Below the pieces are notes generated by a model that did not search any database, had not been told where the DNA came from, and saw only the letters and a list, made by a program, of their open reading frames with translations. The position numbers and the translations under genes are program-made. Shown piece by piece: positions 35,807-43,911 of a stretch of DNA of 64,000 bases (position 1 is its first letter; the number at the start of each line of letters is the position of its first letter). The DNA comes from a virus, in the IMG/VR virus record IMGVR_UViG_3300032293_000813, positions 23,000-86,999 of that record; one strand, 5' to 3'.

Positions 35807-35818
35807 TATTTATAAATA
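35807..35818. promoter_or_regulatory. Palindromic TATTTATAAATA, possible divergent late promoter or operator
   Basis: A perfect 12-bp palindrome lies between the divergent fibre gene (minus) and RHH gene (plus). On the plus strand it contains TATAAATA, the T4 late promoter consensus, 19 bases before the RHH ATG; on the minus strand it gives the same octamer and the window's ATATTTAT motif. It could drive both genes or be the RHH protein's own operator. Confidence 0.45.
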
Positions 35819-35837
35819 TACTAAAGAAATCTAAAGA

Positions 35838-36023
35838 ATGATAAAGAAATCAGAAAGATATGCAATGTTACAACTCCCAAAAGAGATTCATACTGCATTA
35901 AAAGACTATTGCGATGAGAGAGGTTATAAAATGAGTAGGTTCGTATCTAACCTAATTAAAGATAAAATACGAACCACTAATAAAGCTAGGAATGTTCTTC
36001 CTGTCGATAAAGTTAGAATTTAA
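35838..36023 (+). CDS. Ribbon-helix-helix DNA-binding protein
   Basis: A 61-residue protein, the only convincing plus-strand gene. It reads RYAMLQLPKEIHTALKDYC (beta ribbon then helix A) and GYKMSRFVSNLIKDKIRT (helix B), the Arc/MetJ/CopG layout, with a basic tail. Such proteins dimerise and insert the two-stranded ribbon into the major groove of palindromic operators. A palindrome (35807-35818) lies just upstream, suggesting autoregulation and control of the divergent fibre gene. Its 3' end overlaps convergently with the Mre11-Rad50 gene by 11 bases. It could also be a general phage transcription factor. Confidence 0.8.
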   Translation: MIKKSERYAMLQLPKEIHTALKDYCDERGYKMSRFVSNLIKDKIRTTNKARNVLPVDKVRI

Positions 36024-39000
36024 CTGAACTGAATCCGTTATCTTTTTTAATCTCCAATAAACTATCGACCACATCCCTCATTGAATCGATGTGTGAGATT
36101 ACTATTACAAACTCAAATTGAGTTTTAAGATATGCAAATGCCATAAATAGAGATTGTAAGTTCTCACTATCCAATGTACCAAATCCTTCATCAATTACTA
36201 AGAAGTTTGGACGAGGTAAGTTGCATATATTGATTAAAGCAACTCTAATTGCTAATCCACTTACAAATTTCTCCATACCACTACACATTTCTAATGGCCA
36301 CTTTCTGTTATCCCCATAATTAATATAAGCATTGACATTCTTACCATCCATTTGTAGGTTCATACTGAAATCTACAATCTGACCTAAAATGTTATTAATC
36401 TCACCTTCAATTGCAGGAAGTGTTCTACTGATTAATTCATACGATATACCATCTCTTTTTACTGCATCTAAATAGTAATCATATAATTTGTTAGTTTCTT
36501 CTAACTTCTTAATTTGAGCAATCCTACCTTCAATTCCTTCTTTTTCTTGCTTTGCTTTAGAAACTATACTATTGATAGATAATTTTTCATCATCAACTTC
36601 TTTGATTTGTTTTTTAATACCATTGATAACCTCTTTAGTATCAGTAATATCTTTACGAAGTTGTTTATTCAATTCTATTTGCTCTTTGTTTCTATGATAC
36701 TCTTCAATCTTAGAAGTTGAATCTTTTATACCATCCTCAGAATCTCTTATATCCAATTTAGTTTTAGAAATATACTCTTTGATTCTACTAACTAAAGTTT
36801 TAGAATCGTTTACCTCCTTATGCTTAGATTGATATGATTTGTATGCATCCTCAACATCATCCCATCTATCCAAAGTTTGTTGAATACCAGTAGTATCAAC
36901 TAATGCCTGTTTAACTATTGCTTCCAATTCAGGTAATGCATTTTTTGCAACCATCGCATCTTTAACAAATGTATTATCACAACAATATTTACAATTTGGG
37001 TCATATTCATGTTTATCCAAATGTTTTATCTTTTCTTCAGCTAAACTTAAATATAATTTTGCATTTGAATATACTTTCTCTGCTTCAATTAGTTTTTTCT
37101 GTTCTTCTTGATAATTTGAATATACAACTTCTATATCAATACCATTATATTTAGATAGATGGGATTGTGATTCAATTAACTCCGATACTATACCTTCTGC
37201 CTGTGTTAATTGTTCTTCCATCTTCACAAGTTTACCATTATCGGTTTCTAATGAACTTGTAAAAGATTCTAATCGTTTTGTCTCAACATCTAAATCAATT
37301 GAAAGAGTAGTTTGTTGAATTTGAGATTCTAAATTAGATAACTTCCTTTCTACTTCGGTTTTATCTTGCTCAAACTCATCCTTCTTTTCAACTAACTCAT
37401 TAAATACCTTTCCATTAGTGTTAACAATCTCATCTAATTCCGCCAATCTCAAAGAGAAATCATCCTTCTTAAAATTCTTTAATAGAATTGCAGCTTCTTT
37501 GTTATCTTCGTTTACAACATCAAATAACTTATCAAATACATTTACTCCTATATATTGTGCTAGAATATCTTTTCTTTCTGATTGTGATTTATCAATGAAT
37601 AAAGCATTGTTACCTTGCAATGAAAGCGAAGTCATTACAAAATCTTCATAAGTACCTAAATACTTTTTGATTACATCATTTGTATTTCGTCTCTCATCTC
37701 CGTTTAAAGATTCATCTGTTCCATCAACTACTCTCCAAAAATTAACATTTACCTTAACCTTTTCTGTTTTAGTTGTATGAGCCTCTCTTTCGATAAAATA
37801 ATCTATACCATCAATCTCAAAATTAAATTTACAACTGAATGTATCTTTTTGATTATTCATAATATGAGTAGCCTTAAATGCTCTACTACACTTATCGAAT
37901 ATACAAAATGAAAGTGAATCGAATAAGGATGATTTACCTTGTGTGTTTGGTGCAAATAAACCAATGATTCCTTTTGCTCTATCGAATTCTATTTTATTAC
38001 CTTCACCATATGAGAACATATTACTGAATTCAAACTTCTTAGGAATCCATAGAATATTATCCGTATCTTCGTGGGTAATCTTTGTGTTAACGTTATTGTT
38101 AATTTCAATTACTTTATTTACAGTCTCATTATCTAAAAGGAATTGCCTTTCTAAATACTCTTTAATTAATCCGTTCTGAATGTTTACATCCTTAACATTA
38201 CCCGCTAAGTTTCTGGCGTTTCTGTTTTTAGTTTTAAGAGAGTTCAATGTATCCTGTCTAGTAACGGTAATTTCAGATATATTAAACATCTTTTGTAATT
38301 CCGTTGATACTAACTTAATATCACCACCCTCTGTTTCCTGAAATCTAACTCTTAGTCGAGGTTGTTTAGGTAACTTAGTTCCTATCTCATCGTGAACCCA
38401 TTGTGGTATAACTCCATTAGTTACATCAATAGTTAAGTAACCATAATCATTATGAATATTAAACTCTTCAAAAGTTTCATTCTTTACATCCCATAATAGG
38501 TAACCATGATTCTCTAAGTATTCTCCGTGATTTTGTTGAACTATTGAACCTGCGTAAACTACAATTGGTTTACCATTTGCCTTATCTCTTTGTTGAACGA
38601 TTTGTCTTTTGTGAATATCTCCCATCAATACCATATCAAACCCATCAAACATATCGGGTGTGAAATTGTTAGATGATACCACATAACCAATATCGGTTCT
38701 AGCCGCATCTACAGGTCCATGAAAGAAACAAATCTTTTTCTTTCCTTCTACATCTTTACCCAAAGGCCAGTTTGCTTTCTTATCTAAAATTGAATAGACC
38801 GTAAAAGTTAATTCATCATTGATATGAGTTGTACCGGTATCTCTTAAGTAATATAAATTTGGATTGTTTAGGTTATCACAGATAGGAGTTAATACATCCA
38901 ATCTATCCATATTGTTTAAGTTACAATCGTGGTTTCCTGTGATTACGAATGTAGGGAAACGATTTGCACATTCATTGAAGAACCAAGTTATTTCTCTAAC

Positions 39001-39192
39001 TAATTCCGGACTCATTTCCGTTTTAGCGTGTGCAATATCTCCTGCTAAATAAATAACTGCGTTCTCCTTCTTTTGTGAATCTACATCCACTAAGAATTTA
39101 TTTAGAATCTCTCTATACTCCTTATGACGTTTTAAGTTACGGATGTGTAAATCCGCTAAGTGATAGATGTAATCTACTTTTATGTTAAGCAT
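36013..39192 (-). CDS. Mre11-Rad50 fusion (gp47-gp46/SbcDC-type nuclease-ATPase)
   Basis: A 1059-residue single polypeptide. Residues 1-340 are a Mre11/SbcD metallophosphoesterase: LADLHIRN (Asp14, His16), AGDIAHAK (51-57), GNHDC (86-90) and MGDIHKRQ (190-197). Residues about 385-1059 are a Rad50/SbcC ATPase: Walker A LFAPNTQGKSS (412-422), coiled-coil arms, a zinc hook CKYC (about 733-736), ABC signature CSGMEKF (about 970) and Walker B FLVIDEGF (about 995). In T4 the two are separate genes, 47 and 46. The complex resects or degrades DNA ends in recombination and host-DNA breakdown. It has its own Bacteroidota-type promoter at 39215-39246. Confidence 0.93.
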   Translation of the reverse strand: MLNIKVDYIYHLADLHIRNLKRHKEYREILNKFLVDVDSQKKENAVIYLAGDIAHAKTEMSPELVREITWFFNECANRFPTFVITGNHDCNLNNMDRLDVLTPICDNLNNPNLYYLRDTGTTHINDELTFTVYSILDKKANWPLGKDVEGKKKICFFHGPVDAARTDIGYVVSSNNFTPDMFDGFDMVLMGDIHKRQIVQQRDKANGKPIVVYAGSIVQQNHGEYLENHGYLLWDVKNETFEEFNIHNDYGYLTIDVTNGVIPQWVHDEIGTKLPKQPRLRVRFQETEGGDIKLVSTELQKMFNISEITVTRQDTLNSLKTKNRNARNLAGNVKDVNIQNGLIKEYLERQFLLDNETVNKVIEINNNVNTKITHEDTDNILWIPKKFEFSNMFSYGEGNKIEFDRAKGIIGLFAPNTQGKSSLFDSLSFCIFDKCSRAFKATHIMNNQKDTFSCKFNFEIDGIDYFIEREAHTTKTEKVKVNVNFWRVVDGTDESLNGDERRNTNDVIKKYLGTYEDFVMTSLSLQGNNALFIDKSQSERKDILAQYIGVNVFDKLFDVVNEDNKEAAILLKNFKKDDFSLRLAELDEIVNTNGKVFNELVEKKDEFEQDKTEVERKLSNLESQIQQTTLSIDLDVETKRLESFTSSLETDNGKLVKMEEQLTQAEGIVSELIESQSHLSKYNGIDIEVVYSNYQEEQKKLIEAEKVYSNAKLYLSLAEEKIKHLDKHEYDPNCKYCCDNTFVKDAMVAKNALPELEAIVKQALVDTTGIQQTLDRWDDVEDAYKSYQSKHKEVNDSKTLVSRIKEYISKTKLDIRDSEDGIKDSTSKIEEYHRNKEQIELNKQLRKDITDTKEVINGIKKQIKEVDDEKLSINSIVSKAKQEKEGIEGRIAQIKKLEETNKLYDYYLDAVKRDGISYELISRTLPAIEGEINNILGQIVDFSMNLQMDGKNVNAYINYGDNRKWPLEMCSGMEKFVSGLAIRVALINICNLPRPNFLVIDEGFGTLDSENLQSLFMAFAYLKTQFEFVIVISHIDSMRDVVDSLLEIKKDNGFSSVKF

Positions 39193-39214
39193 GTTTATAC
39201 TATGTGTTGTGTTA

Positions 39215-39246
39215 CAAAGATACGAAAAAAAGGTGAGAATACCAAA
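39215..39246 (-). promoter_or_regulatory. Bacteroidota-type housekeeping promoter for Mre11-Rad50 fusion
   Basis: On the minus strand, TTTG (39243-39246) is followed after 20 bases by TATCTTTG (39215-39222), an exact match to the Bacteroidota consensus. The ATG at 39192 is 22 bases beyond the -7 element. It overlaps the end region of the cupin gene unit, giving the nuclease gene its own early transcript. Confidence 0.8.
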
Positions 39247-39639
39247 TTATTTACCAATTAAATCCATTGGTGTATTGCGGAATATTCTATATGAATCCTC
39301 ATTAAAGTGTTGAGTACTAACCTCATATATAGTAGATAAATCATCTATAGCTTGCAGTTGATGTGGTAGCCCTCTTTCTATTGTAACCGAATCCCCAGCT
39401 TTAATTATTTGTGATACCAATTTACCGTCTTCTACATCTAACCAACTGAATATAAAACTACCCTGTTGAACATACCAACTCTCTTTTTTCTTTAAGTGAT
39501 AATGCATTGAGAACTTATCACCGGTATTATTGAATACTAATAATTTTCCACAATACTCTTCATCATTGTGAATCCATAATTCGTAACCCCATGCCTTTTC
39601 TACTTTAAGGGGTTGTTTAATTTCTACTTCTAATTTCAT
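39247..39639 (-). CDS. Cupin-domain protein (sugar-phosphate isomerase-like)
   Basis: A 130-residue single cupin with KAWGYELWIHNDEEYCGKLL, the metal-binding HYHLKKKESWYV (His about 42-44, Glu about 49) and GDSVTIERGLPHQLQAI (distal His about 92). This order matches type II mannose-6-phosphate isomerase/dTDP-sugar isomerase-like cupins seen in phage and sugar loci. It follows thyA by one base in the SGNH-primase-thyA-cupin unit. It may supply a sugar for the glycan pathway or be a metal-binding regulator. The metabolic step is unproven. Confidence 0.65.
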   Translation of the reverse strand: MKLEVEIKQPLKVEKAWGYELWIHNDEEYCGKLLVFNNTGDKFSMHYHLKKKESWYVQQGSFIFSWLDVEDGKLVSQIIKAGDSVTIERGLPHQLQAIDDLSTIYEVSTQHFNEDSYRIFRNTPMDLIGK

Positions 39640-39640
39640 A

Positions 39641-40687
39641 TTAATTACTTAATGGTGCTTTAATTTTTGGATGTGATTCGTATCCTATTAATTCGAAACA
39701 ATCGGGTCTATAACTTTTAAGTTTCTCATCTAAAGTTTTTTCACCTAATCTCTCTTTAACCAATTGATGTTGATACCAATTCCTTTCGGTAATTTGTATT
39801 GTTGGTAAATCAAATGATGTTCTACTGATTTGTTCTTTTGCCTGTTCGATATGATTTTTATACAGATGAACATCTCCTAAGTTTCCAATCAGTTCATCCG
39901 GAATCATATTAACTTCCTTTGCAATAATCTCTAATAACAATCCGTATGATGCAATGTTAAATGGTAATCCTAAAAATGTATCTACACTTCTTTGATTCCA
40001 CATTAGGGAGATTGCTCTATATTTTCCTGGATTAACTATCTTTTCTTCTCTTGTTGTTTTTCTCGTGTAAAGTTGAAATCCATAATGACAGGGTGGAAGA
40101 ACCATTTGGTCTAACTCACCTACATTCCAAGCAGATACCATCAATCTTCTACTATCTGGATTTGTTTTAAGTTCGTTGATTAGGTTTTGGATTTGGTCAG
40201 TATCTTTACTACTCCAATCTTCTTGCCAATATTGACTTGTATCTACACTTTCCCAATTTCTCCATTGCTTACCATAGATTGGTCCTAACTCACCCCATTT
40301 TTCAGCAAATGTTTCATCGGTTTTGATTTTGTTCGTGAATTGTTCTTTTGTTAAACAAACATTATCATATGGCCCAGAGAATGGTGGATTTTCTTTTAAC
40401 CATTCTGTTTGATAGTTTTTATAAGCATCACCATCCCAAATATGACAATCATAATCCAATAGGAATTTAATATTAGTATCACCTCTTAAAAACCATAGGA
40501 GTTCTGTTACGATAGAATTCCAATGCATCTTCTTTGTAGTAAGTAATGGAAACCCTTCACTCATTTTGTGTCGAAATTGATGTCCGAATTCTGATATAGT
40601 ACCAGTTCCGGTTCTATCTTCTTTCTCTACACCAAATTCAATTATATCACTTAATAGTTGTTGATATTTTTTGTCTAAGTTATTCAT
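39641..40687 (-). CDS. thyA: Thymidylate synthase
   Basis: A 348-residue folate-dependent thymidylate synthase that methylates dUMP to dTMP for phage DNA synthesis. Motifs are EDRTGTGT (22-29), FPLLTTKKMHW, WDGDAY, RRLMVSAWNV and the active-site LPPCHYGFQLY (Cys about 200), then SVDTFLGLPFNIASY and GDVHLYKNH. It is longer than the 264-residue E. coli enzyme because of an insert of about 50 residues in the small domain (around 90-150), as in some Gram-positive and phage forms. It overlaps the primase stop by one base, forming a replication/nucleotide operon. Confidence 0.97.
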   Translation of the reverse strand: MNNLDKKYQQLLSDIIEFGVEKEDRTGTGTISEFGHQFRHKMSEGFPLLTTKKMHWNSIVTELLWFLRGDTNIKFLLDYDCHIWDGDAYKNYQTEWLKENPPFSGPYDNVCLTKEQFTNKIKTDETFAEKWGELGPIYGKQWRNWESVDTSQYWQEDWSSKDTDQIQNLINELKTNPDSRRLMVSAWNVGELDQMVLPPCHYGFQLYTRKTTREEKIVNPGKYRAISLMWNQRSVDTFLGLPFNIASYGLLLEIIAKEVNMIPDELIGNLGDVHLYKNHIEQAKEQISRTSFDLPTIQITERNWYQHQLVKERLGEKTLDEKLKSYRPDCFELIGYESHPKIKAPLSN

Positions 40688-41616
40688 TATGTAAACGATA
40701 GTTTTAATCTTATTAAATCCTCAAATGATGAGGTTGTGTTTTGTTGTATTTGTTTTGTTACTTCTACAAATCCCATTTCCGAAGGGTCTTTCCCACTTAA
40801 TCTAACTAACTTACAATCGATTCCATTTGCAGTTAAGTATTCATAGTGTCTAATCGCATCTCCCATTGCATCATCATCTAATACAATATTGATTGATGGT
40901 TTTTCCGTTAGGATTTTATCGGTTAATTCTTTCGATAATGTTTTACCCAATACCGGAGAAGCATTTCTTTTGATTGCTATTGCATCAAATGCTCCTTCAC
41001 AAAGTGTTACGGGCATTTTCCAATTTATCATTGATTCAAATCCAATTATATTTTTTGATACAGGTGGATTCTTATATTTTAATTTCTCATCTGGATAAAT
41101 ACTTCTAGCCAAAAAGAAATTAAGTTGATGAAGTGAATTGTAAGATGGTACAATAATTCTCCCTTTATACATACCACCATCACAATATCCTATTTTATGT
41201 TTGAGAATATCTTTATCAGTTATACCTCTTTTCTTTAGGTAATTATACGCTACTCTGAACTCTATGATATGCTGATTATCCAAAAGAGTTTTATATTCCG
41301 ATGGTAAATGTATCTCTACAAACTCTTCATCTTCTGCTCTTGCTACATATCCAGACTCATCGTAGATTTTCATTACCTTTTGGATAACATCATAATCTAC
41401 ACTTAACTTCTTTAATAGAGAGTGAACCTTCTTACCCCTAGCATTACACACCCAACATCTCCATTTCTGTGATTCTAAGTTGACCTGTAATTTAGGTTTA
41501 TGGTGGGAACAAAATGGGCAATAGTATTGGATTTCGGAACTACCTAAGTTTCTTCCTTCTCCCAAAACTATATTCATTTGACCTAATACATATTGCTTAT
41601 CTATTTCCGATATCAT
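40687..41616 (-). CDS. DNA primase (zinc ribbon plus TOPRIM, DnaG-like)
   Basis: A 309-residue primase. A CHC2-type zinc ribbon is formed by CPFC (33-36) and CWVC (54-57). The catalytic core has KIGYCDGGMYKGRIIVPSY (about 140-158) and a TOPRIM domain with LCEGAFDAIA (about 203-212) and VLDDDAMGD (about 245-253). It is shorter than DnaG (581) and close to T4 gp61 (342). It would make RNA primers for lagging-strand synthesis with a phage helicase not in this window. It overlaps the SGNH gene upstream by 20 bases, and thyA follows. Confidence 0.9.
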   Translation of the reverse strand: MISEIDKQYVLGQMNIVLGEGRNLGSSEIQYYCPFCSHHKPKLQVNLESQKWRCWVCNARGKKVHSLLKKLSVDYDVIQKVMKIYDESGYVARAEDEEFVEIHLPSEYKTLLDNQHIIEFRVAYNYLKKRGITDKDILKHKIGYCDGGMYKGRIIVPSYNSLHQLNFFLARSIYPDEKLKYKNPPVSKNIIGFESMINWKMPVTLCEGAFDAIAIKRNASPVLGKTLSKELTDKILTEKPSINIVLDDDAMGDAIRHYEYLTANGIDCKLVRLSGKDPSEMGFVEVTKQIQQNTTSSFEDLIRLKLSFT

Positions 41617-42343
41617 ATCTTTCTTTTAACCAATTAATATACCATCTATTACCACGATTATTAAAGTGAATATCTAATTTAGATACAAAGTATTCTGGAT
41701 GATTTTCTGCTATATAAGATTGTACACTATTGAACTCACCAAACTTAATGTGATTACTATTTATTTCACGAAGAAGAACTCTATCCTTTCTAAATGGGTT
41801 GATTCCATTTAACGATACATCAAAATCACTTGAGTAGAAAAGGTATTCTAAATTAATACCAATCGATTTTGCCAGATTCTTTAATAGGTTTACTTCTAAC
41901 AGTAAATCATTTAATATATTCATTTCATTTCGATTTATAAAAAATCCCAAATAAGGCATGAATACCATTTTGATTAAATCCGAATCTTTTGTACCCATAT
42001 TTGGGTATAAAGTATAATATCTATTATTGAAAATATCACCATCTCCATATTGAGTGACGGATGTTTCATATGAATAAATTCTCCTTAGTAAATCTTTTTC
42101 ATGCGGAATATTTGATTCATTAACACACATTCTACTACAAACGGTTAATTGAACTAGTATCGTGCTACCACTTACATCAATGTTCTGTTCTAAAATTTTA
42201 GTAAGCTTTAGCTTAACCAATTTAAGGATATGTTCGTTTGATAACGAATGATGTGTATTAAATTCTATATCGTTTAGATAACAGTCTTTAATATCCTCAG
42301 TAAATAACGAGAATGAATCTCCGAAAAGATACAATTTTTTCAT
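41597..42343 (-). CDS. SGNH/GDSL-type hydrolase-like protein (predicted leaderless transcript)
   Basis: About 248 residues from the ATG at 42343; an in-frame TTG two codons earlier belongs to the -7 promoter element and is rejected. Block I is YLFGDSFSLF (Ser10), and a C-terminal LDIHFNNRGNRW (about 228-239) supplies Asp/His. The middle blocks are weak, so the enzyme call is moderate. It is the first gene of the SGNH-primase-thyA-cupin unit. Its promoter lies so close that the predicted transcript start coincides with the ATG. Function of an SGNH protein in a replication operon is unclear. Confidence 0.55.
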   Translation of the reverse strand: MKKLYLFGDSFSLFTEDIKDCYLNDIEFNTHHSLSNEHILKLVKLKLTKILEQNIDVSGSTILVQLTVCSRMCVNESNIPHEKDLLRRIYSYETSVTQYGDGDIFNNRYYTLYPNMGTKDSDLIKMVFMPYLGFFINRNEMNILNDLLLEVNLLKNLAKSIGINLEYLFYSSDFDVSLNGINPFRKDRVLLREINSNHIKFGEFNSVQSYIAENHPEYFVSKLDIHFNNRGNRWYINWLKERYDIGNR

Positions 42344-42346
42344 ACC

Positions 42347-42378
42347 CAAATATACGAAATTATTTGGAGATTTCCAAA
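42347..42378 (-). promoter_or_regulatory. Bacteroidota-type promoter for SGNH-primase-thyA operon
   Basis: On the minus strand, TTTG (42375-42378), 20 bases, TATATTTG (42347-42354), a perfect consensus match. It straddles the end of the upstream SGNH gene. Only three bases separate the -7 element from the ATG at 42343, so the mRNA is probably leaderless. Confidence 0.8.
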
Positions 42379-43184
42379 TATTTTTTGTAAAGCTGATTAG
42401 CTAACCAATTGTGTGATTCTAAACAAGGATGGTCATCATTTACTCCTATATTTTCTCTTAGAGTGAGAGAACACTTTCTATTCATTATATCCCAACTTTC
42501 ATAGGGAACATCATTGTATATGGTAGGTAGATAATGCTCATCATTCTTAACTATATCATATATAAGATTTCTCGAATACTCTTCAACTGAACCGAGTAGA
42601 AATATACATTTACACCCATATTTCTCCTCTAATATAGTGAATCTTTTTTTAACTTCCAAAAGCATTGTGTTAAATATTTTCACAAGTATTGGATTCATTT
42701 TTTCTATATCACCCTTTGTTTGAATATGAGTAGGGTTTAATCTAGCTACTGCATATTTTATATCTTCGTAGAGTTCAGCTCCGAATACTCCACCGGTATT
42801 TCTGTATTTACTCTGAGTATGCCCAATATCTCTAATGATATTAGTAAATTGAAATACACATAATTTTGGAGTTATTCCATTTTCCGATTTAAGATAATCC
42901 AACCATATATCCATTGTTTCTAATGCCCCATAATTACTACCCCCATTCCCAAAGTTAGATACTCTACTAACTCCCATAAGTTTTCCTAATAATCCACTAT
43001 AGTTATTATCCATTCTATATTCATAGAATTCCGAAAATGTTTCACTTACAGTTTGACATGGTTCATATGAAGTTTTACCTTTGAATTTATCAAATGTATT
43101 ACTATACTTATCTTTCCATAAATGAAATTGTAATCCCTCACCATAGGTAAATGAATCACCTATTGTAATTAATAAATCACTCAT
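42360..43184 (-). CDS. SGNH/GDSL-type hydrolase-like protein
   Basis: A 274-residue protein with ITIGDSFTYGEG (Ser11), NFGNGGSNYGALE (about 87-99, Gly/Asn blocks) and DDHPCLESHNW (about 254-264, Asp/His). All four SGNH blocks are readable, making it one of the clearer members here. No signal peptide is seen. It overlaps the GIY-YIG-like gene by 8 bases, and its 3' end contains the promoter of the next unit. Likely esterase or acyltransferase on a glycan or lipid; the target is unknown. Confidence 0.7.
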   Translation of the reverse strand: MSDLLITIGDSFTYGEGLQFHLWKDKYSNTFDKFKGKTSYEPCQTVSETFSEFYEYRMDNNYSGLLGKLMGVSRVSNFGNGGSNYGALETMDIWLDYLKSENGITPKLCVFQFTNIIRDIGHTQSKYRNTGGVFGAELYEDIKYAVARLNPTHIQTKGDIEKMNPILVKIFNTMLLEVKKRFTILEEKYGCKCIFLLGSVEEYSRNLIYDIVKNDEHYLPTIYNDVPYESWDIMNRKCSLTLRENIGVNDDHPCLESHNWLANQLYKKYLEISK

Positions 43185-43623
43185 ATGTTGGTAAATCTTT
43201 TCGGAAAAACTTTCCTAAAATGTTATCATTAAAATAAACATCTCCATTTTCCAATACTCCTAATGAGAATAGATACTTTGTTTCCAAATATGTAAGATGC
43301 TTTGGGGCAAAGGCAAATTCAATAATCGTTCTTTCGAATTCTTCTTTTTTACCTTCTTTTATAAGTTGCTTGATTTCAGAGTGAGAACCATAATATGATT
43401 TCCAATCACTCTCTTTTTGAACCTTCTTTTTCTTACTAGCTCTTTTATCAGTTATTTCAGCTAGTTCTTTTTTACCTAATGCTTTTGTAGTTACTGATAT
43501 AAGTTGTTTCCTTCCGATATATTTCTTACCAGATGGTTTATGTAATACCTCATATACAAACCCAAATGCTCCATAGGGAATCTCACTTATATCTGAGATT
43601 TCCCCTTTATCATATTTCCACAT
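43177..43623 (-). CDS. GIY-YIG-like phage protein (putative nuclease)
   Basis: A 148-residue protein of a family common in T4-like phages. FGFVYEVLHKPSGKKYIGRK (about 20-39) carries the GIY...YIG-like strands and Arg, followed by a Lys-rich helix, DWKSYYGS (about 72-79), an EFAFAPKHLTYLETKYLF helix and NDNILGKFFRKDL at the end. The fold matches GIY-YIG homing nucleases without a DNA-binding domain. Nuclease activity is not certain. An inverted repeat lies in its 5' coding region (43576-43604). It sits between a small structural-like gene and SGNH genes. Confidence 0.7.
   Translation of the reverse strand: MWKYDKGEISDISEIPYGAFGFVYEVLHKPSGKKYIGRKQLISVTTKALGKKELAEITDKRASKKKKVQKESDWKSYYGSHSEIKQLIKEGKKEEFERTIIEFAFAPKHLTYLETKYLFSLGVLENGDVYFNDNILGKFFRKDLPTYE
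43576..43604. repeat. Inverted repeat near 5' end of GIY-YIG-like gene
   Basis: Arms gggaatctca and tgagatttccc flank an 8-base loop, giving a 10-bp stem with a one-base bulge in the mRNA, about 20-50 bases after the start codon. It is not followed by a U tract on the coding strand, so it is not an intrinsic terminator. It may be a translational hairpin or chance. Confidence 0.4.
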
Positions 43624-43638
43624 AACCTTTATTTTTTA

Positions 43639-43872
43639 CTATCTCTTTACAGTAGAAGTGTAATTAATTCCGTTTACTTTACCTTTTCTAGCTGCTTCCA
43701 ATACTTTATCATCTAATCTAAAATCTGTGATTCCTTGTACAGCTTTGGGAGTAAACCCATTAACTGCTATTTGTCCACCTACTTTAGGTTTAATAAAATC
43801 TACCGATTGCCCTGAAGCGTTCTTCTCCTTTATTCTAGAGGTTTTGTATAAATCAATAATTTGCTTTGCCAT
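43639..43872 (-). CDS. Small hypothetical protein, probably virion-associated
   Basis: A 77-residue basic protein (KPKVGGQIAVNGFTPKAVQGI in two parts, then a short helix and NGINYTSTVKR). It has no recognised family. It is preceded by the candidate late promoter motif at 43890-43896 and follows the structural block, suggesting late expression. It might be a small structural or maturation protein. Confidence 0.5.
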   Translation of the reverse strand: MAKQIIDLYKTSRIKEKNASGQSVDFIKPKVGGQIAVNGFTPKAVQGITDFRLDDKVLEAARKGKVNGINYTSTVKR

Positions 43873-43889
43873 ATGTGTGTATGTTTTAT

Positions 43890-43896
43890 ATAAATA
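43890..43896 (-). promoter_or_regulatory. Candidate late promoter motif before small gene
   Basis: The minus strand reads AATATTTATATAAAAC, ending 17 bases before the ATG at 43872. It closely matches the site at 59383-59389 (AATATTTATATAAACA). Confidence 0.45.
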
Positions 43897-43911
43897 TTAC
43901 TTCGTAACGGA

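Noticed and set aside
43576-43604. Inverted repeat as an intrinsic terminator
   Set aside because: It is inside a coding region, GC-poor, and has no T tract on the coding strand.
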